NCBI GenBank assembly: GCA_003255065.1
Contig: QAOA01000712.1
Span: 546,207-610,206 of the forward strand
Direction of reading: 5' to 3'
Origin: Cercis canadensis
Taxonomy: Eukaryota > Streptophyta > Magnoliopsida > Fabales > Fabaceae
Length of the DNA stretch: 64,000 bases
The notes beneath the pieces are model-generated. The model had not been told where the DNA came from. It ran no database searches and worked only from the letters and a program-made list of their open reading frames with translations. How positions within the stretch are numbered: position 1 is the stretch's first letter; the number at the start of each line of letters is the position of its first letter. A program made the position numbers and the translations under genes. This document shows, piece by piece, positions 22,821-34,400 of this stretch.

Positions 22821-24100
22821 TGTAGACATTATATTTTATCCCCAGATATTACACATTTTTCAAAAAAAAAATAATTATTTTTATTTAAAATTCAAAATTT
22901 ATGTTTTCAAATCAAAATAATCTGATTTTAAAGGTCTTTAAGGCCTCTTTTAGATTTTGGATCAAAGTTTTGGTCTTTGGGCATTGACTCACTTCATTTT
23001 AACCCAAGCTAGGAGGCTCTTTAGCCCGTTTTCTTTAAATCCAAGTTTGGGGCCTCTCATCCCATTTGATTTTCTTCAAATACTTTATTTGGACATAAAG
23101 ATTATGATTTTTTGGGCTTTTAGTAATTTTGGGTCAAAACCCATGTGTTGGGCTTGGCCCGTTTTGCTAAAACCCTAGTTTAGGAGCCTTTGGGCCCACT
23201 TGATTTTTTTTTTAAATGTTTTAGTCTAAATAAATGAAAAATGATTTTTAGACTATTTAATATGTTTGAGGTTTTAGTTGGGTCCAAGTGGACCAACCTA
23301 GCCCTTTAGGGTCACTTTGACTTAATTTTGCCTAATTAGCCCATTAAGGTTTTATGGCTTTCATTTTTAACCAAAAATAAAATAACTTTGTAGGAATTCT
23401 GGAGGTGATTTTTGGCCAAGCTAAGGGAGAAGGGTTTTATTAGGGTTTTGGCAAAATATCAAGAGACTGAATGTTGCATGTGCCTTGCAAGTGTCAAGAA
23501 AAGTGCCAAGAAGCTACCTTTTAGGGTTTCTTGTTTTATTTCAGTAAAAATTGGATTAATATGATTAAAAATCTGAAAGGAGGACAGCTAAGGTTCAAGG
23601 AATATTCCCAAGCATAAGTGAAAAGATCTAGCTTCAAAGAAGCTTAATGGAAGTTGCTTATGCAAGGCAATTTTGGGAAAATTGCTAATGGGGGCTTGTT
23701 AACCTTATTTTTGCATGAAATAAAAATATAAATTGGAGGGGCTGAAGTGGGTAATTTGGCTAGGGCATTTTGGGAAAGATTTATTAGATTTCTCATATGG
23801 CAATGCTATAGAAAAGTGGGAGAAAGGTGCAAAAGGGGTAGGAAATAACCAAATTACCCCCAATGTGCTCACCAAGTTGAGAGGGTTGGTTGATTGCATA
23901 AGAAGAAAAATAGAGAGAACCTCTCACAATATGCTCTCAAGGTGAAAACAAAAGGGATGAGAAAGGATTTAAAAAATATATATCAAAGAGAGGAAAATTG
24001 AGAGAAAAGTTAAGTCTTCTTAAAGTGTTCTTGAGTATTCTTCATATTTTTGGAGACAAAAACATGAAATCAAGAGTGGTTTGAGCTTCTTGGAGTTGGG
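22821..24100 (+). mobile_element. Tat-type LTR, left part
   Basis: The putative start TGTAGACATT is at 22821. The segment continues at 38568 after the inserted Athila element. It has no credible ORF (22957-23178 and 23733-23945 are incidental). The 5' boundary is set only by the TG and by the end of the preceding repeat field, so it is tentative. The identity comes from the right part, 38568-41180. Confidence 0.5.
24096..24100 (+). repeat. Left target-site duplication of the Athila element (TTGGG)
   Basis: TTGGG here and at 38568-38572 flanks the element exactly, which fixes its two ends. Confidence 0.95.
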
Positions 24101-25079
24101 TGTTATGAAAAATGTGAACTCAAGTGCACGTGTCGTAATCAAGTAATAAAGAAGTGAGATTAATTATCGTCCCACGGAGACTATGGCTACTAAGTACCAA
24201 AATTATGCATATTCTAATTTTATCTAGACAATTGATAGGTGAATTTTGATGATAATTGAATGCAGAATTGTAAACAAAGAACAATCACTTATAAAAATGA
24301 GTAATAATATGGTGAGAAAGTATTTAGGATGTCGATTTCACCATTGCTAATCCGGATCTTTATTCCTAATTCATTAATCAACAACAATCTCCCTAATTGC
24401 TAGCCAAGAACCCTAAGTTATTTATTAGCCTTTCCCAAGGTCAAACAAATATATTCTCAAACTATGAATCCACTATATTCCTATGTGAATTGCGAATAAT
24501 CTCATAATTCAATTGCTCTATGGTTCTTTTTAATGGCTACATAAACCATAATGGTATATTCCTATCCCTTATGTAATTTATGTTCTTAATCCCTATGGCC
24601 CTCAATCACAACTAACTTTCCAGTATTATTGTAATCACCTGCTCATCTAAATTGATGGTCAGTCAAAAAGAAGCATTAAGTATGGAGATCAAGAAGTCAA
24701 ATTAAGAAGATAGTCCTTTGATTAATTCATTAGAAATTACAATTCATCCTAAGCTAGGCTACATCTCCACCCTAGATGGTGGAATTAGTTCATGATAATT
24801 GCATAAAATAACATTACACACAGATTAGACATCAATAACAAGAAAGAGATGAAGAATTGAACTATGGGATGTGATGATTCGATGCCGAAAGTCTCAATCT
24901 TCAAGCTTGCATCCTCTTCTCTTCTTCCTTCTTCTCTAAAAAGTGTGGAACCCTAATTTAGACTTTAAGAGTCCTATTTATAGGTCCTAGGAAGTTTAGG
25001 AAGAAAAGGAAATAAAATAAAGTAGGATTCCTAGTGAAATTAGGAAGCCTAGAGGTCAAATCATGAGTTGACCGCCAGG

Positions 25080-25430
25080 GGGCTGCAGCCTTGGGTTTGG
25101 GTGCTGCGGTGCCCTGAAGTTTGCCTGATGGGAGCTGCGGTGCCCTTCTTTCTGGATTTCTGTCTCTGCTTGCTGAAGCTAGGGCGCTGCGGCGCCTGGT
25201 GTAGGGCGCTGTGGTGCCATCCTTTTCTCGTGTTAGGGCGCTGTGGCGCCTAGTATAGGGCGCTGCAGTGCCCTTCTCTCTGTCCTCAGTCTGCTGGTTC
25301 CTGAACATAGGGTGCTACGGCACCTGGTATAGGGCATTATGGCGCCCTCCTTCCTGAAATCTGGCTAGTTAACGCGTTGGGGCACCCTGAGTGGGGGCTG
25401 CGGCGCCCAAACCTTGCCCTCAATTCCAAC
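25080..25430 (-). repeat. CpG-rich palindromic repeat cluster in the LTR
   Basis: About ten copies of AGGGCGCTGCGGCGCC or its CpG-to-TpG variants are spaced about 34 bp apart. The same cluster is in the other LTR (38075-38370) and in the internal UTR (30925-31175). ORFs across it (for example 25068-25253) are by-products. Confidence 0.7.
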
Positions 25431-25584
25431 TTGCATGATTTTCCTTCTTTCTTGCACCGAATTGCTCCGGAATGGCTTCCAAGGTTCCCAAAACATAAAC
25501 CTACATAAAGGAGACTTAAATTGTGAAAACTTATCCTAAGATACTTAAGAGTAGATAAAAATCAAGCAAGAACAATACGAGATA

Positions 25585-26137
25585 NNNNNNNNNNNNNNNN
25601 NNNNNNNNNNNNNNNNNNNNNNNNNNNNNNNNNNNNNNNNNNNNNNNNNNNNNNNNNNNNNNNNNNNNNNNNNNNNNNNNNNNNNNNNNNNNNNNNNNNN
25701 NNNNNNNNNNNNNNNNNNNNNNNNNNNNNNNNNNNNNNNNNNNNNNNNNNNNNNNNNNNNNNNNNNNNNNNNNNNNNNNNNNNNNNNNNNNNNNNNNNNN
25801 NNNNNNNNNNNNNNNNNNNNNNNNNNNNNNNNNNNNNNNNNNNNNNNNNNNNNNNNNNNNNNNNNNNNNNNNNNNNNNNNNNNNNNNNNNNNNNNNNNNN
25901 NNNNNNNNNNNNNNNNNNNNNNNNNNNNNNNNNNNNNNNNNNNNNNNNNNNNNNNNNNNNNNNNNNNNNNNNNNNNNNNNNNNNNNNNNNNNNNNNNNNN
26001 NNNNNNNNNNNNNNNNNNNNNNNNNNNNNNNNNNNNNNNNNNNNNNNNNNNNNNNNNNNNNNNNNNNNNNNNNNNNNNNNNNNNNNNNNNNNNNNNNNNN
26101 NNNNNNNNNNNNNNNNNNNNNNNNNNNNNNNNNNNNN
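25585..26137. other. Assembly gap of 553 Ns between identical 412-bp contig ends
   Basis: 25173-25584 (left of the gap) and 26138-26549 (right of it) are identical over 412 bp. The two contigs therefore overlap and the gap is probably false. The long ORF of X residues at 25545-26273 is an artefact. Confidence 0.9.
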
Positions 26138-26576
26138 CTGAAGCTAGGGCGCTGCGGCGCCTGGTGTAGGGCGCTGTGGTGCCATCCTTTTCTCGTGTTA
26201 GGGCGCTGTGGCGCCTAGTATAGGGCGCTGCAGTGCCCTTCTCTCTGTCCTCAGTCTGCTGGTTCCTGAACATAGGGTGCTACGGCACCTGGTATAGGGC
26301 ATTATGGCGCCCTCCTTCCTGAAATCTGGCTAGTTAACGCGTTGGGGCACCCTGAGTGGGGGCTGCGGCGCCCAAACCTTGCCCTCAATTCCAACTTGCA
26401 TGATTTTCCTTCTTTCTTGCACCGAATTGCTCCGGAATGGCTTCCAAGGTTCCCAAAACATAAACCTACATAAAGGAGACTTAAATTGTGAAAACTTATC
26501 CTAAGATACTTAAGAGTAGATAAAAATCAAGCAAGAACAATACGAGATAGGCAGTATAAAACTTGCTTATTAGATA

Positions 26577-26613
26577 CCCCCAAACTTGAGATTTTGCTCG
26601 TCCTCGAGCAAAA
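26577..26613 (-). promoter_or_regulatory. AGGA hairpin and polypurine tract of the Athila element
   Basis: On the minus strand: stem TTTTGCTCG, loop AGGA, CGAGCAAAA (nine perfect pairs, 26592-26613), four bases, AAGTTTGGGGG (26577-26587), then TATC and the LTR. Compared with 16159-16194 the stem pairs change from T-A to C-G on both sides. Confidence 0.75.
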
Positions 26614-27941
26614 ACCAGGGACTCTATTCAACTTTTCGAACTCCAGAAAAATGTCTTTGCTCTACTCCTCCATTAGGTCTCAAAGATAAGGAAAAATCAT
26701 AATTCCAGAAAACATGCTCAAATCATAACAGTGATGTACTCTATCATTGAAATCCTTCACAACTAACAAACTCCTTGAGTGTGTGTGTGTATCCATGCAC
26801 ATTGACCAAATGAAATACGAATCATTTTATACATGCTTTTACTCATCGATGTTTGACCTCTTAATTTGGATAATAAGGAACTCCATAGGCTAGTTATCAT
26901 GTCACTCTCCACAAATGTAAGCTTATTTTTAACATTAAAGATCAAAAGGTCTTTTCCAAGCTTGTAGTGTAAGGCTAAGGTTGGGGTGTGGTATAGGGTT
27001 ATCAACATAGCTCAAATCATCCATGACACATCGCCTCAACTAGGATTCTAGAGCACTTCCTTCACTTGAATTTTTCACCCAATCTTTTCACTACTTTCCT
27101 TTCTTACTTGTCAACTAACTTGATTCTTTTCTCTTTGATTTCTTTTTCCTCTTGCTCTTTCTTGAGTGGTTGGTTTCATCCCCAACTTTTGTTCTTTGTT
27201 TTACTTATTCAACGGGGTGCACACCAACCTTTTTCATTCACATTGTGAGTTAAGAGGGCACAAATTTCTTTTTTTTTTTTTTTTGTGAGTCAAGGTTCAT
27301 TACTCCACCCATCCTCCCTATATGTCACTGTGCTCTCAATATTTGTCCTAGCATCTGTGTGAATCATGAGTGTAAGGTAAGGGAAAATATTGAAGGTTTT
27401 GGATTTCTGTATGGGTTAATAAAGAAAGGGTCAATTGTCAAGCTCAACTGGGGTGACTAAGGGAATTAACAACACATGGTTTTTCTTGAAAGGCTCAATT
27501 GACCCAAACAATGCCTAGATCATTTCCTTAATATCTCAAAGCCTAGGATTTCGCCTCAAGTGGCATTCAAACTAGTTCTAGAGTTCACATGAGGTCATGA
27601 GGTGTTAAGCATGTATAAATTTACGTTGAAGTTCACTAGGGTCATGCATTGGATCAAGTGCTTAAAGTGTGTCAAGGAGAAAGTTAATCATAGAAGAAAA
27701 ATCACAGGCGAGTAATCATGTAACTTAAGTTTATGCATATTTTCAAAAGTTCTGATTACTACACAAAAGATTTTATCACTGACCTTGGAGTTTCAAACTT
27801 ACACAGATATCATCTCATTACTACAAGTTATGGGAATAGAAAACAATTAAGTACTCAGCAAATTAAACAGTGTTTTTCTACCCCCAAACTTAGTACATGC
27901 ATTGTCCTTAATGAATGCCAAAAAGAAAGAAAGATACTTCC
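26614..27941 (-). mobile_element. Non-coding region between the second ORF and the 3' LTR
   Basis: This is AT-rich sequence with no supported ORF (26763-27008 and 27066-27248 are incidental). It contains the internal hairpin and AAGTTTGGGGG tract at 27881-27913. It corresponds to 4103-5263 in the plus-strand element. Confidence 0.6.
27881..27913 (-). promoter_or_regulatory. Internal AGGA hairpin and polypurine-like tract
   Basis: On the minus strand CATTA-AGGA-CAATG (four pairs, A-C mismatch at the loop) is followed eight bases later by AAGTTTGGGGG (27881-27891). It lies just after the second ORF, 1.3 kb from the LTR, matching the internal copy at 4081-4121. Confidence 0.5.
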
Positions 27942-29147
27942 CTAGAAGGCTTCGGACATGCTGTCGGTGTCGCCAAGGTCCTCATCGGTGGCACCGTAGT
28001 CCTCGTCGAGGCCAGGAGAGTAAGGCGGAAGCACCGGTGGTGGTGGGAATGGTGGAATGGTGGAGCCCTGACCAGCGGAGCACTGGCTATGAAACTCAGC
28101 CAGATGAGCATTAAAGCTCATCTGGTGCTTGAAAAAGAGGTCAGCCCGCTCCATGAATCGCTCAGTCTGATGCATAAAACTGGACGAGCGATCCACATAC
28201 TGGAGTAGTCGAGACATCTGACACTCCAGATGGGCCAAGCTAGACCCGAAGGAACTCGACGGCTGGGTCTCAGGTGGCGGTGTGGCGGCAGATGGTAGTG
28301 TCTGCGGAGGTGCCTGCTGTCGTGCCAGTGGTGGTGCACTGGACTGTGGACTCTGAAGACGGTGTGCAGTGGCGTCCAGTGGTTGCTTCGGATGAAGCAA
28401 CTCCTCCTCAGCCCTCCACTCAACCCCTGCCCGCTGACATAACATCTGGATCACTGATGGATGGCCAAAGGCGATGCCTTTGGTGCTGTCGATGAAACGT
28501 ACAATAGACTGCTAGATGAGGGATCCGATGTTGATGGATTTCCTGGTCATAATGCAGTAGAGGAGAATAGCCCGGGCCGTGGTGACATCACTGAGGTGAC
28601 CAGTGAGGATGAGGCCGGCACACAAGAAGTGATACCACACCTTGCTGACGGTCTCCAGGGCTGATGCTCTGAAAGAAATGGGAGTGTCATCTCTCATCTT
28701 CCATTGAGTGTTCGGCTGGCAGAGGGCGCGGATAATGTCGTCCCAGTCGAGTCCATCATGGATATAGCGAACATACTCATCGTCCTCAATGTCTGGGAGT
28801 CCGAAGAGGGCATTGATGGATCGACTGTCAAATGACACCCACTTGCCCCACACGAACACCTTGAATTCCTTGTGGTATTTGGCATTGGCGTAGAATTCTT
28901 TCACGAGTGGGACAACGGTGGTGACAGGATGATCAACGTAGTGCAACCAGCCATTGTTATCTGCGATTGCCCGGACCTAGTGGTTGAGGGCCCAAGTGAA
29001 AATCAAACCGCGCTCAGGCACCAAGGCCTTATGGATTATTGAGTCTAAGAATCGGGCCTTGGCCTCCTTATGCACAAACTTCTTCCGGTCGTATGTGCCG
29101 AACCCTGAGGGGGATATAACGGCCTTGCGCTTGGCTGGTGGTGCCAT
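27942..29147 (-). pseudogene. Athila second ORF (env position): putative plant transposon protein family
   Basis: One frame of 401 codons runs from the ATG at 29147 (CCATTGAAG context, MAPPAKRKAVIS) to the TAG at 27942, broken by only two in-frame stops, at 28977-28979 and 28512-28514. The first two thirds (about residues 1-220) show the pattern of the 'putative plant transposon protein' domain often found in Athila-type elements: KRFxxKEAxxRF-like start, VVPLVKEFYANAKYH, SINALFGLPDIEDDEY, KVWYHFLCAGLILTGHLSDV and ILLYCIMTRKSINIGSLI. The last third is Pro/Ser/Gln-rich with a possible helix (LAHLECQMSRLLQYVDRS) and an acidic tail (DEDYGATDEDLGDTDSMSEA). I see no signal peptide and no fusion-peptide or transmembrane segment of an envelope protein. 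The role is unknown. Confidence 0.8.
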
Positions 29148-30924
29148 TGAAGTAGGAAACTGAAGTATACCTGTAAAAATCAAAAAGTGCACATGAGCGA
29201 GATACAACAATGACTAGCAAAGCAAGCAGCCAAATAAGTGTAAAGGGTGTATCAACAGGGAAGGACTTGCGGTTGGTAGTGCACGGAGTAATAGCATAGC
29301 AAACAGCAAACCCAGAGGCAATCGGAGCAATGAATCATGAAAACATGGCACAAAGGATAGATGTGGAAATGACGAGATAGAAGTAGCTATTTTGCAATGG
29401 TAACGACCTCAAGCATGGCCAATGGTCACGGCGTATAGAAAATGGCATGGCATTATGCAATCCATGAGACAATCTAGAAACTTAGGTGAAAAAGCATGGT
29501 ATGTCAAGTGTGTAGCATGAAACTGAGCATTTGGCATACAAGGAAAAACTACAGGTTCCAATGCGCCTAAAAATGTACCTTATATAGGCTCACAAGCAAC
29601 AAGAATTCAAAGCAATTCTAGAAAAGAAAAAACACTGTACAAGGCAATGAAACTGACTAGTGGTTTAGCATGCAAGTCTATGGTAGATTAGCATTATAGG
29701 GCAGAACAATAACCTGATGCCTATGGCAAGAAAATACAACCCATGTATCAACTAGAACAGAGATAGCGATAGATATGCTAGAATCAAGTTCAAGGAAGCA
29801 TGGATGCAGAAAAAAGAAAGCATTGTGCCTATGACAAGTTGATGATCAATGGTGCAAAAATGCCTAGCAATATGTCACAGGAAGTATGCTACGTTATTAA
29901 CAGAAAACAAAACACCTGAAGCTTGCACAGGTTTAAAATTGAGCATCAAAAGGGGTCAAGTCTTAAATGAGATCTAGGGCATGTAAATTTATATTGATCT
30001 ATCCCCATAGGTAACAGGCTCAAACATTGTAAGATGAGGGCATGAGCATAGATGAACATATGCTTAGTTGTCAGGAATGCAAGTGGACGTTGGTACCACC
30101 CGAGAAATACTCACGATATAACACGACAAGTGACTTGACATCCGAGTACTATATGTGGCTGTATGGATCAGCAATAGTAAAAAAAAAATGGCACCATCGA
30201 GAGAGCCCAGACCAATAGTACAGAGCAAACATGAATTTAGAAAGTGGCTAGCATGCATGTACAAAAAGTGCGTGACTAAGGATGCTAAGTAATCATGACG
30301 TTGCTAAGTAAAGTCCTGAAAAGGTTCTCTACAAGTCCTTACAAGGTCATATGACTAACCATTTGGGAAGTAGGGGGCAAATGGAATTAGGAAAGGTTAT
30401 AAATTTGCGCATGCCTAGAAGTGATGTTCATTGAGGAATTTCGTCAAACAGCATGCAGGCATGAAAGTCCAAAAATAAACTAACCTCATGTGGAATTATG
30501 GTAAACCTCCAAAATTGGCCAGAAGACAAGCAATTAGAGAAACAAGTAAGGAAGGTGAAAGAAACATACCTGAGGGAGGGAAAAATTTGAACCCGAAATG
30601 CCCTTGTGTGCTAATGGCGTTGGTGCACTGTGAATGGGTGAAAGGAAGTGCGTGAAAGTATGAACGAAGGTGTGGATGTGTGAGAGAAAGGTACGAAAGT
30701 ATCTAGGAATGTGAGTGTGGGAAGAAATTTGGTGGGGGAAATGGGGAGGATGAGAGATTTTTTATGAAAGAAGGAAAGGTGGAGGGAGAATGTTTGATGA
30801 AAATGGGGGAAAGGTTGGTGCGTGGGGGGAAGAGGAAGAGGGAAGAAAATGGTTTTTTTAAAAACTGATGACCCAAAACGCACCGTGTTAACTTAATTTT
30901 TTTTTTTTGAATTAAACTTACATG

Positions 30925-31175
30925 CGGCGCCTATGAATCTGTTATTGGTGCTCGTGATAGGGCACTGTGGCGCCCTGCAGTTGGCGCTGCGGCGCCCTTG
31001 GTTCTGGCCCTTCTGTGCCTCTTGTCCGAGACTAGGGCGCTGCGGCGTCCATGCTTCAGTCTTCCTTGAATTCTGCATGAAATGGCGCCTCGGCGCCCTT
31101 CAGTGGGCGCTGCAGCGCATCTGTTTCTGGTTTCTGATGGACTGACATCTGAGGACAGGGCGCTGCAGCACCCAA
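30925..31175 (-). repeat. CpG-rich palindromic repeats in the inter-ORF region
   Basis: Seven or so copies of the GGCGCTGCGGCGCCC type motif recur here, the same family as in both LTRs of the element. It implies that this repeat spread between LTR and internal sequence. Confidence 0.65.
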
Positions 31176-31375
31176 GCTTCTGCCCTGTTTTGCGAATCCA
31201 GCCATTTCAGCCTTAATTGCCCAACTTTTGACCCCCAAAGTTGTTTCCTCACCTGTTTAAACATAAATTTGAAAAAAAAAAAAGAGAAGAAAAAATAGTT
31301 ACTAAGAATACGAAAAATTAAGAAATAACTAAAAGATGCTAACTAAGTAAACATAAAAGATAGGGTTCAGAATGA

Positions 31376-31417
31376 TGGGTTGCCTCCCAACAAGCACTTG
31401 GTTTATAGTCCTCAGCC
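31376..31417 (-). promoter_or_regulatory. Conserved 42-bp block directly after integrase
   Basis: The minus strand is identical to 15089-15130 except for one A/G change (GGCTGAGGACTA here). It starts about 20 bp after the integrase stop. A constrained RNA signal (splice acceptor, packaging or translation) is an inference. Confidence 0.6.
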
Positions 31418-31436
31418 CGACTTGCTCTGAAAATCA

Positions 31437-34400
31437 TCAACCGGGGATGGTGAGAGTGGTGGATGATTTTGGAAACTCATCCTCGCCATCCACGTAGTGC
31501 TTCAAGCGTTGGCCATTGACCTTGAACTTGCGATCTCCACTTTTGACTTCAATAGCTCCATGGGGATAAACCTTGTCAACAATGAAGGGACCTGACCATC
31601 TGGACTTCAATTTTCCAGGAAATAACTTAAGACAGGAGTTGAACAAGAGGACTTTTTGACCCGAAATGAATTCATGCTTCTGGATGTGTTTGTCATGCCA
31701 TGTCTTGGTTCTTTCTTTATAGAGCTTGGCATTTTCATATGCATCCTGGCATAATTCCTCAAGTTCATTCAATTGAAGTAGCCTCTTTTCACCCGCAACT
31801 TTTAAATCAAAGTTCAGTTTCTTGGTGGCCCAGTATGCCTGATGTTCCACTTCAACTGGCAGATGACAAGCCTTCCCAAAAACCAACCGGTATGGTGATG
31901 TACTGATGGGTGTCTTGAATGCTGTCTTGTATGCCCATAATGCATCGTCCAACTTCCTTGCTCAATCTTTCCTATTGGCATTGACAGTCTTCTCAAGAAT
32001 CCACTTCAACTCCTAGTTAGAAATCTCCACTTGACCACTAGTCTGTGGGTGATAGGCAGTGGCAATCCGATGTTTGAGGCCATATTTGGTCAGTAGAGCA
32101 CCAAGGTATTGGTTACAGAAGTGAGAGCCTTCATCACTAATTAGGGCTCTTGGAGTGCCAAATCGAGTGAAGATATTCTTCTTCAAGAAGTTCACCACCA
32201 CTTTTGAATCATTGGTCGGTATAGCTATTGCCTCAACCCACTTAGACACGTAATCCACTGCCACCAAAATGTATTGGTTGTTGTAAGAGGAGGGGAAAGG
32301 ACCCATGAAGTCAATCCCCCATACATCAAACAACTCCACCTCTAGAATATTATTCAGTGGCATTTCATGCCGGCGTGAGATGGTACCCGTTCTTTGGCAA
32401 CGATCACAAGCTGAGACGTAAGCATGTGCATCCTTAAAGATGGTAGGCCAATAGAAGCCAGATTGAAGGATCTTGGCTGCAGTTCTAGTTGCACCATGTT
32501 GGCCACTGTAAGGTGATGCATGGAAATGATGGAGGATACTTTCCATCTCTTCTTCAGGAACACATCGTCGAATGATAGAGTCAGAATAGTGTTTGAAAAG
32601 GAGTGACTCATCCCAGTAGTAATGCTTGGCCACAGAAAGAAATTTCTTCCTTTGATGGTAGCTTTGATCCGGTGGAAGAAGGTTGACAGCTAAGAAGTTA
32701 ACAATGTCACTAAACCATGGTTGAACTGTGGTAGAAAGAGCAAAGAGTTGCTTATCCGGAAAAGAGTCATCAATGGGGACTTCAGTATCCCCTATCTCTT
32801 CTGGGGTTGCAAGTCTGGAGAGATGATTTGCAACTAGGGTCTCAGTGCCTTTCTTGTCTCTAATTTCCAAGTCAAATTCTTGTAAGAGAAGGACCTTTCG
32901 AATTAATCTTGGCTTGGCATCCTTCTTCTCCAACAAGTATTTGATGGCGGAGTGGTCAGAGAAAACTATTACCTTTGAGCCAATGAGATAAGCTCGGAAT
33001 TTGTCGAAGGCAAAGATAACCGCCAGGAGCTCCTTCTCAGTAGTGGCATAATTCATCTGAGCAGGGTCGAGTGTACGACTGGCATAGTAATTGGCATGTA
33101 GCAACTTGTCTCGTAGTTGACCCAAAACTGCCCCAACTGCATAATCACTGGCGTCGCACATGAGCTCAAAAGGTAGTGACCAATCCGATGCAATGATGAT
33201 GGGTGCCGAAGTCAAAGCCTTTTTCAGATTTTTGAAGGCTTGAAGACACTCCTTAGTAAACTCAAATGAGACATCCTTCAAGAGAAGGTTGTACAAGGGC
33301 TTAGTGATCTTGGAGAAGTCTTTGATGAACCATCTATAGAAACCGGCATGTCCCAAGAAACTTCTCACACCTTTAACTGAAGTAGGTGGAGGTAATTTCT
33401 CTATGGTAGCAATTTTTGCCCTGTCCACCTCAAGTCCCTGAGCCGANGAAGGTTGTACAAGGGCTTAGTGATCTTAGAGAAGTCTTTGATGAACCGTCTA
33501 TAGAAACCGGCATGTCCCAAGAAACTTCTCACACCTTTAACTGAAGTAGGTGGAGGTAATTTCTCTATGGTAGCAATTTTTGCCCTGTCCACCTCAAGTC
33601 CCTGAGCCGAAACCTTGTGTCCAATCACAATTCCCTCTTGGACCATAAAGTGGCACTTCTCCCAGTTGAGAACTAGATTGGTCTCCTCACATCTTTTCAC
33701 AACAGTAGACAAGTGACTGAGACAAGTGTCAAAGGTAGATCCAAATACGGAGAAGTCATCCATGAAAACCTCTATATAACGCTCCACCATATCAGAGAAA
33801 ATAAACATCATGCACTTTTGGAAAGTAGCTAGTGCATTGCACAATCCAAAGGGCATGCGCCTGAATGTGAAAGTCCCATAGGGACAGGTGAAAGTTGTCT
33901 TCTCTTGGTCTTCAGGAGCAATGGATATCTGATTATATCCAGAATAGCCGTCAAGGAAGCAATAATAAGCATGACCTGCAAATCGATCAAGCATATGATT
34001 AATGAACGGTAGGGGAAAATGGTCCTTCCTTGTAGCTTTGTTCAACTTCCTATAATCGATGCACACTCGCCACCCAGTGACTATCTTTGTAGGAATGAGC
34101 TCATTATTCTCATTCTTGACAACCGTCATGCCGCCCTTCTTAGGCACTACCTGCACTAGACTCACCCATGCACTGTCAGAGATCGGGTAGATAATACTAG
34201 CATCCAGAAGCTTCAGTACTTCTACTCGCACCACCTATTCCATATTCGGATTCAGCCAATGTTGATGCTCAATGGAAGGTTTGAAGTCATCTTCCATCAA
34301 AATTTTATGCATACACAAGGAGAGGCTGATCCCTTTTTATGTCTGAGATGGTCCATCCGATGGCTGCCTGATGCTCCCTCAATACCCTTAGTAACTTGTC

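Larger units (their letters stand above)
24101..26572 (-). mobile_element. 3' LTR of the Athila element, with N gap inside
   Basis: It runs from TGTTATGAAAA at 24101 to GCTTATTA at 26572 and pairs with 37093-38567. On the minus strand it starts TAATAAGC where the 5' LTR has TGATAAGC, so the terminal TG has decayed to TA. A TATA-like CTATAAATAG is at 24974-24983 on the minus strand. GC-rich GGCGCC-type repeats fill 25080-25430. Without the duplicated contig ends the LTR would be about 1.5 kb. Confidence 0.9.
29148..31436 (-). mobile_element. Inter-ORF region between integrase and the second ORF
   Basis: This holds 2.3 kb without a supported ORF. From the integrase side it contains the conserved 42-bp block (31376-31417), the CpG-rich repeat cluster (30925-31175) and a stretch with a strong purine bias on the plus strand (30590-30850; ORF 30611-30883 is a low-complexity product of it). 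The rest looks unstructured. Its length suggests that the second ORF would need splicing or a separate start for expression. Confidence 0.55.

Noticed and set aside
25545..26273. Long ORF of 242 residues on the minus strand
   Set aside because: Mostly Ns; the flanks are the GC-rich LTR repeats.
28118..28664. Several overlapping ORFs on both strands within 27900-28950
   Set aside because: Shadows of the Athila second ORF on the minus strand, which has the recognisable domain and a consistent frame.
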